Shown here piece by piece: positions 34,560-42,616 of a DNA stretch of 64,000 nt. The translations under genes were made by a program, and so were the position numbers. Origin of the DNA: Xanthomonas arboricola pv. guizotiae. GTDB taxonomy: Bacteria; Pseudomonadota; Gammaproteobacteria; Xanthomonadales; Xanthomonadaceae. The stretch covers positions 122,330-186,329 of the forward strand of contig NZ_MDSK01000004.1 in assembly GCF_002940205.1 (NCBI RefSeq), read 5' to 3'. The number at the start of each line of letters is the position of its first letter. Position 1 is the stretch's first letter. Under the pieces are notes generated by a model. It saw nothing but the letters and a program-made list of their open reading frames with translations. It made no database searches and was not told the DNA's origin.

Positions 34560-34988
34560 TCAGCGGAAGTCGCGATGACAGGCCTCGCAGGCCTCATTGA
34601 TCCGTGACCTGAGCGCGGCAAGCGCGGCGCAATCGGCTGGCGGCGTGCGCTGTGCCTGGTCCAGGACGGCGCGCAGGGCGCTGGCATGCTCGCCGAAGCG
34701 GCGGTCTTCGCCGATGTCAGGAAAGGCCGGCTCCAGTTCGTCGGCAAGCAGGCGCAGCGATTGCAGTCGCGCTCGCTGCCGCGCCGGGTTGCAGCCGACG
34801 GCGGCGTCGGGTTGCAGGGCGCGCAGTTGGTAAGCCATCACCTGCATCAGGCTGTCCGGCACCGGGTTGCGTCTGGCCTGCAGTACGCGCGCCACCATCA
34901 CCGTGCACACCAGCCCGATCAGGATGCCCAGCACCAGCAGGAAGGCATAGCGGGACGCGCGCGATTGTTCGGTGGGCGGGGCGGGCAT
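34560..34988 (-). CDS. Membrane-anchored mono-haem cytochrome c-like protein
   Basis: This 142-residue protein starts MPAPPTEQSRASRYAFLLVL; one helix (about residues 14-37) anchors it, with the bulk in the periplasm. It ends with the haem-binding site C134-E-A-C137-H138 in EACEACHRDFR, the position used by cytochrome c'/c-556 four-helix proteins. The preceding helices (LQSLRLLADELEPAFPDIGE) fit that fold. GGAG 8 nt before the ATG at 34988 supports this start over one 27 nt upstream. Its redox partner is unknown; neighbours give no clue. Confidence 0.7.
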   Translation of the reverse strand: MPAPPTEQSRASRYAFLLVLGILIGLVCTVMVARVLQARRNPVPDSLMQVMAYQLRALQPDAAVGCNPARQRARLQSLRLLADELEPAFPDIGEDRRFGEHASALRAVLDQAQRTPPADCAALAALRSRINEACEACHRDFR

Positions 34989-35062
34989 GGACGGAACTCC
35001 GGTGGACGCGGACATCAGTATGTCGATGGGCGCGCGCTGAGCGGCGCGCGTAAAATAGGCCG

Positions 35063-35893
35063 ATGAAAGCACAATGGCGTGAACGCTTTGCCGGTATCGA
35101 CCGGCTGTACGGAGTCGGCACGGTAGAGCGGCTGGCCGCCTGCCGCGTGGCGGTGGTCGGGATGGGCGGCGTGGGCTCGTGGGTGGTCGAGGCGCTGGCG
35201 CGTACCGGCGTCGGCCATATCCGCCTGATCGATGCCGACGACCTGTGCGTGTCCAACACCAATCGGCAGCTACCGGCGCTTGCCGGGCAGTACGGACGCA
35301 ACAAGGCGCGCGCGATGGCCGAACGCTGCGTGGCGATCAACCCGGACATCGAAGCCGATGCGGTGGAGTCGTTTCTTACCGCCGGCAATATCGAACAGCT
35401 GCTCGGCGATATGTTCGACCTGGTGATCGATGCCTGCGACAGCTTCCGGGTGAAGGTGGAAACCATCGCCTGGTGCCGCCGGCGCAAGCTGCCGCTGCTC
35501 ACCGTGGGCGCCGCTGGCGGGCGCACCGATCCCACCCTGGTGCGGGTACGCGATGTCTCGCGCACCGAACACGATGCGATGCTGGCGCTGATCCGCAAGA
35601 AGCTGCGCAGCGAGTTCAACTTCCCCAAGAATCCGCAGCGCTATTTCGGCGTGCCGGCGGTGTACTCGCTGGAGAACGTCAAATATCCGCAGGCCGATGG
35701 CAGCGTCTGCGGCATCCGCCCGCAGCTGGATGCCGACGCCACGCTCAAGCTGGATTGCGGGGCGGGGCTGGGCGCAGCCACGCATATCACCGGCACCTTC
35801 GCGTTCGTGGCGGTGGGCAAGGCGCTGGAGATGTTGCTCAAGCCGAAGGTGGCCGCTGCCAGGCCTGTTGCCGAGGCTGCCTCGGCGGGGTGA
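35063..35893 (+). CDS. tcdA: tRNA threonylcarbamoyladenosine dehydratase TcdA
   Basis: This 276-residue ThiF/E1-like enzyme cyclises t6A37 in tRNA to ct6A using ATP. The ATP-binding loop is VAVVGMGGVGSWVVEALART, followed by LIDADDLCVSNTNRQLPAL, typical of the CsdL/TcdA group, and VIDACDSFRVKVETIAWCR. The Rossmann fold and length match the family. It is divergent from the cytochrome-like gene and convergent with tatD. Confidence 0.92.
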   Translation: MKAQWRERFAGIDRLYGVGTVERLAACRVAVVGMGGVGSWVVEALARTGVGHIRLIDADDLCVSNTNRQLPALAGQYGRNKARAMAERCVAINPDIEADAVESFLTAGNIEQLLGDMFDLVIDACDSFRVKVETIAWCRRRKLPLLTVGAAGGRTDPTLVRVRDVSRTEHDAMLALIRKKLRSEFNFPKNPQRYFGVPAVYSLENVKYPQADGSVCGIRPQLDADATLKLDCGAGLGAATHITGTFAFVAVGKALEMLLKPKVAAARPVAEAASAG

Positions 35894-35933
35894 GTGCGCG
35901 CGTTGCCGCGTCATGCGGCAACGGGCAGTGCAA

Positions 35934-36701
35934 TCAGCCCGGCAACCCGAACAACCGCCGCGCGTTGGCAGTGGTCTGCGCGGCGATGTGCCCGGCCGCC
36001 TCGCCGCGTAGCTGTGCGATGCAGTCCAGCACCGTGCGCAGGGAGGCCGGCTCGTTGCGTTGGCCGCGGATGTTGGCGTCGGGCTGATCCGGCGCATCGG
36101 TTTCCAGCAGTAGCCACTCCAGCGGCATCGTTGCAGCCAGGCTGCGCAGGCGATTGGCGCGCGGGTAGGTCACCGGGCCGCCCAGGCCGATCATGAAATC
36201 CAGTTTCCACAATTGCTGCGCCTGTTCGGGGCTGCCGGCGAAGCTGTGCACCACACCACGCAGGCCGCCCACGGCCTTGATGCGGGCGATGACCTCTTCG
36301 GTGGCGCGCCGCGCATGCACGATCAGCGGCAGCTCGAAGCGCTTGGCCAGCTGCAGTTGCCCGTCGAAATAATCGCGCTGCATCTGCGCGTCCAGCCCGT
36401 CCAGATAGAAGTCCAGCCCGCACTCGCCGATGGCGCAGGGCCGCTCGCGCTCGATCCACTCGGCCAGCAGCTGCAGGTGTTCGGGGCGGTGCTGATCGAG
36501 AAAGATCGGGTGCAGCCCGTAGGCGGGGTGCAGCCCGGGTGCCTGGGTGCAGACGCTGCGCAGCGCCGGCCAACTGGCGGCGGTGATCGCCGGGATCACC
36601 TGCTGCACGACACCGGCCGCCTGCGCGCGCGCGATCACCGCGGCGCGGTCGTGGTCGAACTCGCCGGCATCCAGATGGCAGTGGCTATCGACCAGCTGCA
36701 T
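35934..36701 (-). CDS. TatD-family metal-dependent nuclease
   Basis: The 255-residue product is a TIM-barrel hydrolase with the metal site HCHLD near the N-terminus (QLVDSHCHLDAGEF), IGECGLDFY, VHARRATEE, HSFAGSPEQAQQL and LLLETDAPDQPD. Proteins of this family act as Mg-dependent 3'-5' DNases or deacylases. The ATG at 36699-36701 overlaps the stop codon of the upstream small gene (TGATG); a GTG directly before it is an alternative start. The two genes are therefore coupled. Confidence 0.88.
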   Translation of the reverse strand: MQLVDSHCHLDAGEFDHDRAAVIARAQAAGVVQQVIPAITAASWPALRSVCTQAPGLHPAYGLHPIFLDQHRPEHLQLLAEWIERERPCAIGECGLDFYLDGLDAQMQRDYFDGQLQLAKRFELPLIVHARRATEEVIARIKAVGGLRGVVHSFAGSPEQAQQLWKLDFMIGLGGPVTYPRANRLRSLAATMPLEWLLLETDAPDQPDANIRGQRNEPASLRTVLDCIAQLRGEAAGHIAAQTTANARRLFGLPG

Positions 36702-36916
36702 CACTCGCGGCGCACCGGCGCGGGCAGCGGCGGCTTGCGCGTCTTCCAGTTGGCGAGCAGCAGCGTGGTCAGGCCGAACAGCAGCTCGTCCAGGAACGGG
36801 ATCGGGTCAGGGAGCACCAGGTCGACCAGAAACAGCGCCGCCGCCAGCTTGAACAAGGTGGGGTAGCGCAGCTTGCTGGCCCACTCCAGGGCGCGCGAGG
36901 TGACGGGATTGCGCAT
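36701..36916 (-). CDS. Small membrane protein (71 aa, DUF6116-like)
   Basis: The 71-residue product has a basic N-terminus (MRNPVTSRALEWASKLRYPT) and two hydrophobic stretches (FKLAAALFLVDLVLPDPIPF and LDELLFGLTTLLLANW) separated by a Pro-rich turn, followed by a charged tail. GGAG lies 8 nt before the ATG. It is translationally coupled to tatD. Function unknown. Confidence 0.75.
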   Translation of the reverse strand: MRNPVTSRALEWASKLRYPTLFKLAAALFLVDLVLPDPIPFLDELLFGLTTLLLANWKTRKPPLPAPVRRE

Positions 36917-37061
36917 GCGGATGCTCCGGCTGTTAGAAGTGCATGAAATAACCGCTAGCTGAACTTAACTGCAGCGTTCATGAGCGAGGGCGTTTTTGTT
37001 CAGGGTTCGCGTGCTGGAATCACGCCGTCAACAACGCGGCGTGTCCGCACGGAGCTGGATC

Positions 37062-37853
37062 ATGAAGAGCAATACGACAACTATACTGGTCGCTGCTGGT
37101 GCGTTGCTGGTTGGAGGTGTGGCCACGGCCGCCTTCATGAACAATCGCCCGTCGTCCGGCGATTTCGTCGCCAACGGCGAGCCGGCACCGCGTGGTCTGG
37201 AATATGCCGACGTGGTCAAGGTCGCCCCGATCACCGAGCGCGAGCCGCAGTACGCGCAGGTCGTCAACAGCGCGGCCATCCGCGAAACCACCACCAGCTC
37301 CTCGCCGCGCGAAGTCTGCCGCGACGTGGTGGTGCAGGAACGTCTGCCCGAGCGCGACGGCAATGTCGGCGGCACCGTCGCCGGTGCGGTGATCGGCGGT
37401 CTGCTCGGCAACCAGGTCGGCGGCGGCAACGGTCGCAAGCTGGCCACGGTGGCCGGTGCGGTCGGTGGCGGCATGGTCGGTAACCGGGTCGACCGCAACC
37501 ATGTCGGCGGCCGCGTGGTGGATCGCACCGAGCGCCAGTGCCATACCGAAAATGCCAATTCGCAGTCCTCGCGCGTGGTCGGCTACGACGTGACCTACCG
37601 CAATGCCGACGGCACCACCGGCACCATGCGCATGGACAGCAAGCCGGGCGAGCGCATCTCGCTGGGCGATGCCGACAACGTGGTGGCCTACGACGTGACC
37701 TACCGCTACGACGGTTTCGAGAAGACCGTGCGCATGAACGACAAGCCGGCCAGCGATCGCCTGCCGGTGGTCGACGGTCAGCTGGTGACCCAGACCGCTT
37801 CGACCGCCGGCGACAGGGGCGTTCGTGTGGATGCGGGCAGCACGCGTCAGTAA
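37062..37853 (+). CDS. Glycine-zipper 2TM envelope protein
   Basis: This 263-residue protein has an N-terminal signal or anchor (MKSNTTTILVAAGALLVGGV) and a glycine zipper at about residues 107-150 (GGTVAGAVIGGLLGNQVGGG, LATVAGAVGGGMVGNRVD). After it come two copies of a short beta motif, VVGYDVTYRNADGTTGTMRM and VVAYDVTYRYDGFEKTVRM. The duplication is clear in sequence. There is no lipobox, unlike the paralogue at 33910. GGAG lies 7 nt before the ATG. A role in envelope stability is plausible from the family, not shown. Confidence 0.8.
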   Translation: MKSNTTTILVAAGALLVGGVATAAFMNNRPSSGDFVANGEPAPRGLEYADVVKVAPITEREPQYAQVVNSAAIRETTTSSSPREVCRDVVVQERLPERDGNVGGTVAGAVIGGLLGNQVGGGNGRKLATVAGAVGGGMVGNRVDRNHVGGRVVDRTERQCHTENANSQSSRVVGYDVTYRNADGTTGTMRMDSKPGERISLGDADNVVAYDVTYRYDGFEKTVRMNDKPASDRLPVVDGQLVTQTASTAGDRGVRVDAGSTRQ

Positions 37854-37891
37854 CCGCTGGCAGCGATCCGCCCAGGATCGCTGGTTGGCAG

Positions 37892-37920
37892 GAAAAGAGC
37901 CGGCATTGCCGGCTCTTTTC
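37892..37920 (+). terminator. Terminator after the glycine-zipper gene
   Basis: GAAAAGAGCCGGCA (37892-37905) and TGCCGGCTCTTTTC (37907-37920) form a perfect 14-bp stem, followed by GTTTTC. Confidence 0.82.
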
Positions 37921-38023
37921 GTTTTCAGGCGCCGGCGACGACGTCCGTGCGCTGAACCGGTCGCCGCCATGTTCGGCCGGCAACTGGCTGATAATCGCCG
38001 CTTCTCCCGCAGTGGAAGCCGAC

Positions 38024-39187
38024 ATGCCGGTGCGCCCCGATGATCTGTTCGATGTACGTGCGCTGCTGACCGACGAAGAGCGGGCAGTGCAGGATGCGGT
38101 GGCGCGCTTCACCGATACGCGGGTGCTGCCGGCGATCGGCGATGCCTTCGACGCAGGGCGCTTTCCGCGCGAATGGGTACCGGAACTGGCGGAGCTCGGC
38201 CTGCTGGGCGCCAGCCTGCCGGTCCGCGATGGCGGCGCGGGCCTGGGCGCGGTGGCGTACGGATTGATCTGCCAGGAACTGGAGCGCGGCGACAGCGGCC
38301 TGCGCAGCTTCGTCAGCGTGCAGTCCTCGCTGTGCATGTACCCGATCCATGCCTACGGCAGCGACGAGCAGCGCCAGCGCTGGTTGCCGGAGATGGCCGC
38401 CGGCCGTCTGATCGGCTGTTTCGGGCTGAGCGAAGCGCAGGGCGGCTCGGATCCGGCCGCGATGACCACGCGCGCGGTACGGCAGGGCGACGGCTGGCGC
38501 TTGAACGGGGCCAAGATGTGGATCACCAACGGCAGTATTGCCGGCCTGGCGATCATCTGGGCGCATACCGACGACGGCGTGTGCGGCTTTCTGGTGGAGA
38601 CCGGCAGCGCCGGCTTCAGTGCGCAGGACATCGCGCACAAGATGAGCCTGCGCGCATCGGTGACCTCGGGCTTGTTCCTGGACAACGTCTACGTGCCGGA
38701 GCAGATGCGCCTGCCGAACGCGGCCGGTCTGAAGGCGCCGCTGGGGTGCCTCAATCAGGCGCGCTACGGCATCGCCTGGGGCGCGATCGGCGCGGCGGTG
38801 GCCTGTCTGCGCGAGGCGCTGGCCTACAGCGGGCAGCGCATGCTGTTCGGCCGGCCGCTGGCGGCCACGCAGAGCGCGCAGATCAAGCTGGCCGACATGG
38901 CGCGGCGGATTTCCACCGCGCAGCTGCTGGCGCTGCAGCTCGGGCGCCTGAAGCAGGCCGGCCAGCTGCGGCCGGAACAGATCTCGCTGGCAAAGTGGAA
39001 TAATTGCCGCATGGCCCTGGACGTGGCGCGCGAGTGCCGCGATCTGCTGGGCGCGGCCGGCATCACCACCGAGCATGTGGCGATCCGGCACGCGCTGAAC
39101 CTGGAATCGGTAATCACCTACGAGGGCACCGAAACCGTGCATCAGTTGGTGGTCGGGCGTGCGCTGACCGGACTCAATGCGTTTTGA
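38024..39187 (+). CDS. gcdH: Glutaryl-CoA dehydrogenase
   Basis: This 387-residue FAD enzyme oxidises and decarboxylates glutaryl-CoA in lysine and tryptophan breakdown. Acyl-CoA dehydrogenase motifs are CFGLSEAQGGSDPAAMTT and WITNGSIAGLAIIW; the catalytic base is the glutamate in ITYEGTETVHQLVVGRALTG. The subgroup-specific stretch KWNNCRMALDVARECRDLLG supports glutaryl-CoA over short-chain substrates. The start ATG at 38024 gives MPVRPDDLFDVRALLTDEER, as in the family. The 3' end may overlap the next gene by 11 nt, depending on the start chosen. Confidence 0.88.
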   Translation: MPVRPDDLFDVRALLTDEERAVQDAVARFTDTRVLPAIGDAFDAGRFPREWVPELAELGLLGASLPVRDGGAGLGAVAYGLICQELERGDSGLRSFVSVQSSLCMYPIHAYGSDEQRQRWLPEMAAGRLIGCFGLSEAQGGSDPAAMTTRAVRQGDGWRLNGAKMWITNGSIAGLAIIWAHTDDGVCGFLVETGSAGFSAQDIAHKMSLRASVTSGLFLDNVYVPEQMRLPNAAGLKAPLGCLNQARYGIAWGAIGAAVACLREALAYSGQRMLFGRPLAATQSAQIKLADMARRISTAQLLALQLGRLKQAGQLRPEQISLAKWNNCRMALDVARECRDLLGAAGITTEHVAIRHALNLESVITYEGTETVHQLVVGRALTGLNAF

Positions 39188-39200
39188 CGAGGAGTGGGTG

Positions 39201-41816
39201 TTGATCGACAGGGATGGGGGGCGACGCCTGCGTGGCGTGTTCTGGATGCGCTGCGTGCTGGCGGTGGTTGCGAGCGTGATCGCACCGGCACGGGCCAGCG
39301 AGGCGCCGCGCATGGCGCCGCCACCGGCCTGGGTCATCGCCGATGCGGTGCCCGACCAGGTGCCCGGTGCCAGCGGGCTGCGCTATGAGCTGGTATCCGA
39401 CCAGGTCGATCTGACCGGCGCGGCGCCGCAGGCGTATCGCCGCCTCAGTTACACCGTGCAGCGTGCGAAAAGTCTGGACGAGGCCGGGCAGATCTCCATC
39501 GACTACCAGCCGCAGTACCAGCAGCTGGCGCTCAACAGCCTGGAGGTCTGGCGCGACGGCAAGCGTATCGACATGCGCAAACAGGCGCACTACGCCCGGT
39601 TGCGCCGCGAAAGCGGACTGGAAGACGGTTTGATCGATGGCGCGCTGACGCTGTCGATCACCTTGCCGGACCTGCGCGTGGGCGACCGGGTCGATTACGG
39701 CGTGACCATCACCGGCAGCAATCCGGTGTTCGGCAAGGGCTATCACGACGTGTTCGATGCGCGCTACGGCGTAGCGCTGGGCGAGCGTCGGGTGCGCGTG
39801 CGGCATCCGGCCGGCATGGGATTGCAATGGCGGGTGACTGCACCCGGCTTCAGCCGCAAGGTCAGCCGTGCCGGCGATGTGGCGACACTGGACATCGCCG
39901 CACGCGACCTGCCCGCCGTGCAGGAGGAAAAGGACACCCCGGAGGATGTCGATCCGTATGGCCTGATCGAAGTCTCCACTGCCGGCAACTGGGCGGCGGT
40001 GGCGGCGTGGGCAGCGCAGTTGTATCCGCACGCGTTCCAGGACGCGCGCGTTGCCGACGGGATGGTGCAGAACCTGCAGCTGCGCCGCGACGACCCGCAG
40101 GGCGCACTGCTACGTGCAGTGGCCTTCGTGCAGGGCGAGATCCGCTACGTCGGCCTGGACATGGGCGAGAACTCGCACGCGCCGCATACGCCGGAAGTGA
40201 CGCTGCGCAATCGCTACGGCGACTGCAAGGACAAGGCGACGCTGTTGATCGCGCTGCTGCAGCTGGCCGGCATCCGCGCCGAGCCGGTGCTGGTCAGCAT
40301 CGACAAGGGCCACGGGCTGGATCTGCGCTTGCCCAGTCCCTATGCGTTCGACCATGTGGTGGTGCGCGCGCACCTGCCGCAGGGCGAGGTATGGGTGGAT
40401 GCCACGCGCGACCGCGAAGAGGGCCCACTGGCGCAACGCCTGCCGTTGCCGTTCGTGCGCGGCCTGCCGGTCGTGGCCGGACAGCGCGATCTGGTGGCGG
40501 TGCCGTCGCCGATGCCGACGCTGCCGCAGGTCGAGGTGGACGAGGAGATCGTGATCTCGCTGCGCAAACCGCAGCGTGTGGCGACCTTCAGCGTGGATAC
40601 GACGTACCGCCAGGGACGCGGCGAGCGCGTGGCGACCAGCTTCGAGAACAATGGCGCGCAGGCAGTCGGCGAGCACTACCTGGAATTCATGCAGCAGTAC
40701 TACACCGCGCTGACGCAGGTCGGCGTGCCGACCATCGACGCCACCGATGTGTTGAACGTGCGCACGCACGAGGCCTACCGCCTGGAGTGGCCGACCGACG
40801 AGGGCGACGAGCTGGGCTTCCCGCTGTTCCAGCTCGGCGAATGGATGGACGTCCTGCCCATGGCGGCGCGCAAGAGCCCGCTGGCGCTGGACGGTCCGCG
40901 GCTGGCGCGGCAGACCGTGCGGGTGCGGGTCGACCCGGCGGTGCGGGTGCAAGCCGACACGCAGGTGGTCGCCAACCCGTGGTTCCGGTTCTCGCGCACG
41001 GTCGCCACGCACGCAGGGCGCATCGTCATCGTTGGCGAGTGGCAGCGGCTGTCCGACCGCATTCCCGCCAGCGGCGTGAAGCGCGCAGCCGCCGACATGG
41101 AGCGTGCCCGCGACCTGCTGTACTTCAATCACGACCTCAAGCCGCAGCCGCGCAGACAGCCGTTGCAGATGCACGTCTTCGTCTATCCGCTGGCCGCGCT
41201 GCTGGCGCTGATCGTGCTGGTGCTGGCATGCCTGGCCTGGTGGCGCGGCGGTGGCTTGGGCGGGATGCTGTTCGATCCGCACACCGTTGCGCAGCGCCTG
41301 CACGCGCAGGCCGGCGCGCGCTGGAGCGCGTGGTGCGTGTTCGGCCTGATCCTGATGCTCTCGAGCTGGATGTGGGTGTCTCCGCAGCCGTTGTGGGTGC
41401 ATGCCATCGCCGTGGCGATCATGCTGGCCATCGCGCTGGTGGGCTGCGTGTTGCTGCAGTGGATGCTGCGCTGGATGGGCGGCACTGCGGAGTTTGCGGT
41501 GTTGCTGCCGGCGCTGCTGGGCAGCGCCTTGCCATGGCTGGTCTGCCTGCTGGCGGCGCTGGCGGCGCTCGCTGGCGATATCGCCCTGTTCGGAACCGGT
41601 GTGCACGATCCGGCCGGGCTCGCGCAGGTGGCCATGGCGGTGCTGATGCTGCTGCTGGGCGGGCTGTGGTGGTCGATCGCTGCGGTCCAGGCGGTTGCCG
41701 GTACGACCGCCTGCGCACGCGCGCGGGCCTTCGGTGCGCTGGCATTGACGTTGTCGGTGCTGGGCATGCTGGTCGCCGTGCTGGGTGTGCCGGTGTCGCT
41801 GGTGGTGATGCGCTGA
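39201..41816 (+). CDS. DUF3857 / transglutaminase-like exported membrane protein
   Basis: This protein of about 871 residues has an N-terminal signal region (LRGVFWMRCVLAVVASVIAP, cut near ARA), a DUF3857 beta domain, a transglutaminase-like core and four or five C-terminal membrane helices. The core has the catalytic-type cysteine in RYGDCKDKATLLIALLQLAG, a histidine in FDHVVVRAHL and an aspartate in VWVDATRDRE. The start is uncertain: TTG at 39201 has GAGGAG 6 nt upstream; ATG at 39177 overlaps gcdH and ATG at 39246 is also in frame. The likely location is the periplasm with a membrane anchor. Enzymatic activity is unproven. Confidence 0.82.
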   Translation: MIDRDGGRRLRGVFWMRCVLAVVASVIAPARASEAPRMAPPPAWVIADAVPDQVPGASGLRYELVSDQVDLTGAAPQAYRRLSYTVQRAKSLDEAGQISIDYQPQYQQLALNSLEVWRDGKRIDMRKQAHYARLRRESGLEDGLIDGALTLSITLPDLRVGDRVDYGVTITGSNPVFGKGYHDVFDARYGVALGERRVRVRHPAGMGLQWRVTAPGFSRKVSRAGDVATLDIAARDLPAVQEEKDTPEDVDPYGLIEVSTAGNWAAVAAWAAQLYPHAFQDARVADGMVQNLQLRRDDPQGALLRAVAFVQGEIRYVGLDMGENSHAPHTPEVTLRNRYGDCKDKATLLIALLQLAGIRAEPVLVSIDKGHGLDLRLPSPYAFDHVVVRAHLPQGEVWVDATRDREEGPLAQRLPLPFVRGLPVVAGQRDLVAVPSPMPTLPQVEVDEEIVISLRKPQRVATFSVDTTYRQGRGERVATSFENNGAQAVGEHYLEFMQQYYTALTQVGVPTIDATDVLNVRTHEAYRLEWPTDEGDELGFPLFQLGEWMDVLPMAARKSPLALDGPRLARQTVRVRVDPAVRVQADTQVVANPWFRFSRTVATHAGRIVIVGEWQRLSDRIPASGVKRAAADMERARDLLYFNHDLKPQPRRQPLQMHVFVYPLAALLALIVLVLACLAWWRGGGLGGMLFDPHTVAQRLHAQAGARWSAWCVFGLILMLSSWMWVSPQPLWVHAIAVAIMLAIALVGCVLLQWMLRWMGGTAEFAVLLPALLGSALPWLVCLLAALAALAGDIALFGTGVHDPAGLAQVAMAVLMLLLGGLWWSIAAVQAVAGTTACARARAFGALALTLSVLGMLVAVLGVPVSLVVMR

Positions 41817-41940
41817 GCCGCGCTGCCGGCAGCGCACGCAACCGCGGCCACGCCTTGCTGCAGAATCGGTGCAGGGCTTTGCAAAGACCCCCGGGGCTGT
41901 GACACTGCCAGCCCCTCGTTGCTGCCGCGGAGCCAGCTTG

Positions 41941-42585
41941 ATGTCGACCGTGCGTCCCCCGTTGACCGTCCATGGCATGTCCAGTTCCGGCAACTGCTAC
42001 AAGGTGCGCCTGCTGCTGGAGCAATTGGGCAGCCGCTATCACTGGGTCGAGGTCGACAGCGTCGCCGGCGAAACCCGCACGCCCGCGTATCTGGCCAAGA
42101 ATCCCAACGGCAAGGTGCCGATGGTGGAGCGCGACGACGGCCGCGTGCTGACCGAATCCAACGCAATCCTGTTCTGGCTGGCCGAAGGCACCCCGTATCT
42201 GCCCACCGACGCGTGGCAGCGCGCGCAGGCCTTGAGCTGGATGTTCTTCGAGCAATACAGCCATGAGCCGTATGTCGCGGTGGCGCGGTTCATCAGCCTG
42301 TGGACGCCGCGCGATGCCGCGCGCCGCGCCGAACTGCCGCAGCTGCGCGCCCGCGGCGAGCAGGCGCTGGCCGTGATGGAACAGCATCTGCAGCAGCACC
42401 GCTGGTTTACCGGCGACGATTACGGCATCGCCGATATCGCGCTGTTTGCCTACACCCATTGCGCCGAGGACGGCGGTTTCGATCTGGAGCGCTGGCCGGC
42501 GATCGGTGCCTGGCTGCAGCGCGTGCAGGCAGGACCCGGTTTTATCGCAATGCCGGCGCCTGCACCCGGCGCGGTGACGGCATGA
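41941..42585 (+). CDS. Glutathione S-transferase family protein
   Basis: This 214-residue protein has an N-terminal thioredoxin-like domain (TVHGMSSSGNCYKVRLLLEQ, KNPNGKVPMVERDDGRVLTE, SNAILFWLAE) and a helical C-terminal domain with RWFTGDDYGIADIALFAYTH. S-S-x-N in the first loop is the usual beta/theta-like active-site region. It lies 31 bp before asnB and is probably cotranscribed with it. It shares little sequence with the GST at 29628. A small GC-rich hairpin (around 41893-41915) precedes the start. Confidence 0.9.
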   Translation: MSTVRPPLTVHGMSSSGNCYKVRLLLEQLGSRYHWVEVDSVAGETRTPAYLAKNPNGKVPMVERDDGRVLTESNAILFWLAEGTPYLPTDAWQRAQALSWMFFEQYSHEPYVAVARFISLWTPRDAARRAELPQLRARGEQALAVMEQHLQQHRWFTGDDYGIADIALFAYTHCAEDGGFDLERWPAIGAWLQRVQAGPGFIAMPAPAPGAVTA

Positions 42586-42616
42586 GCGGCATGCGCTGCC
42601 GGCAGGAGCACTGACG

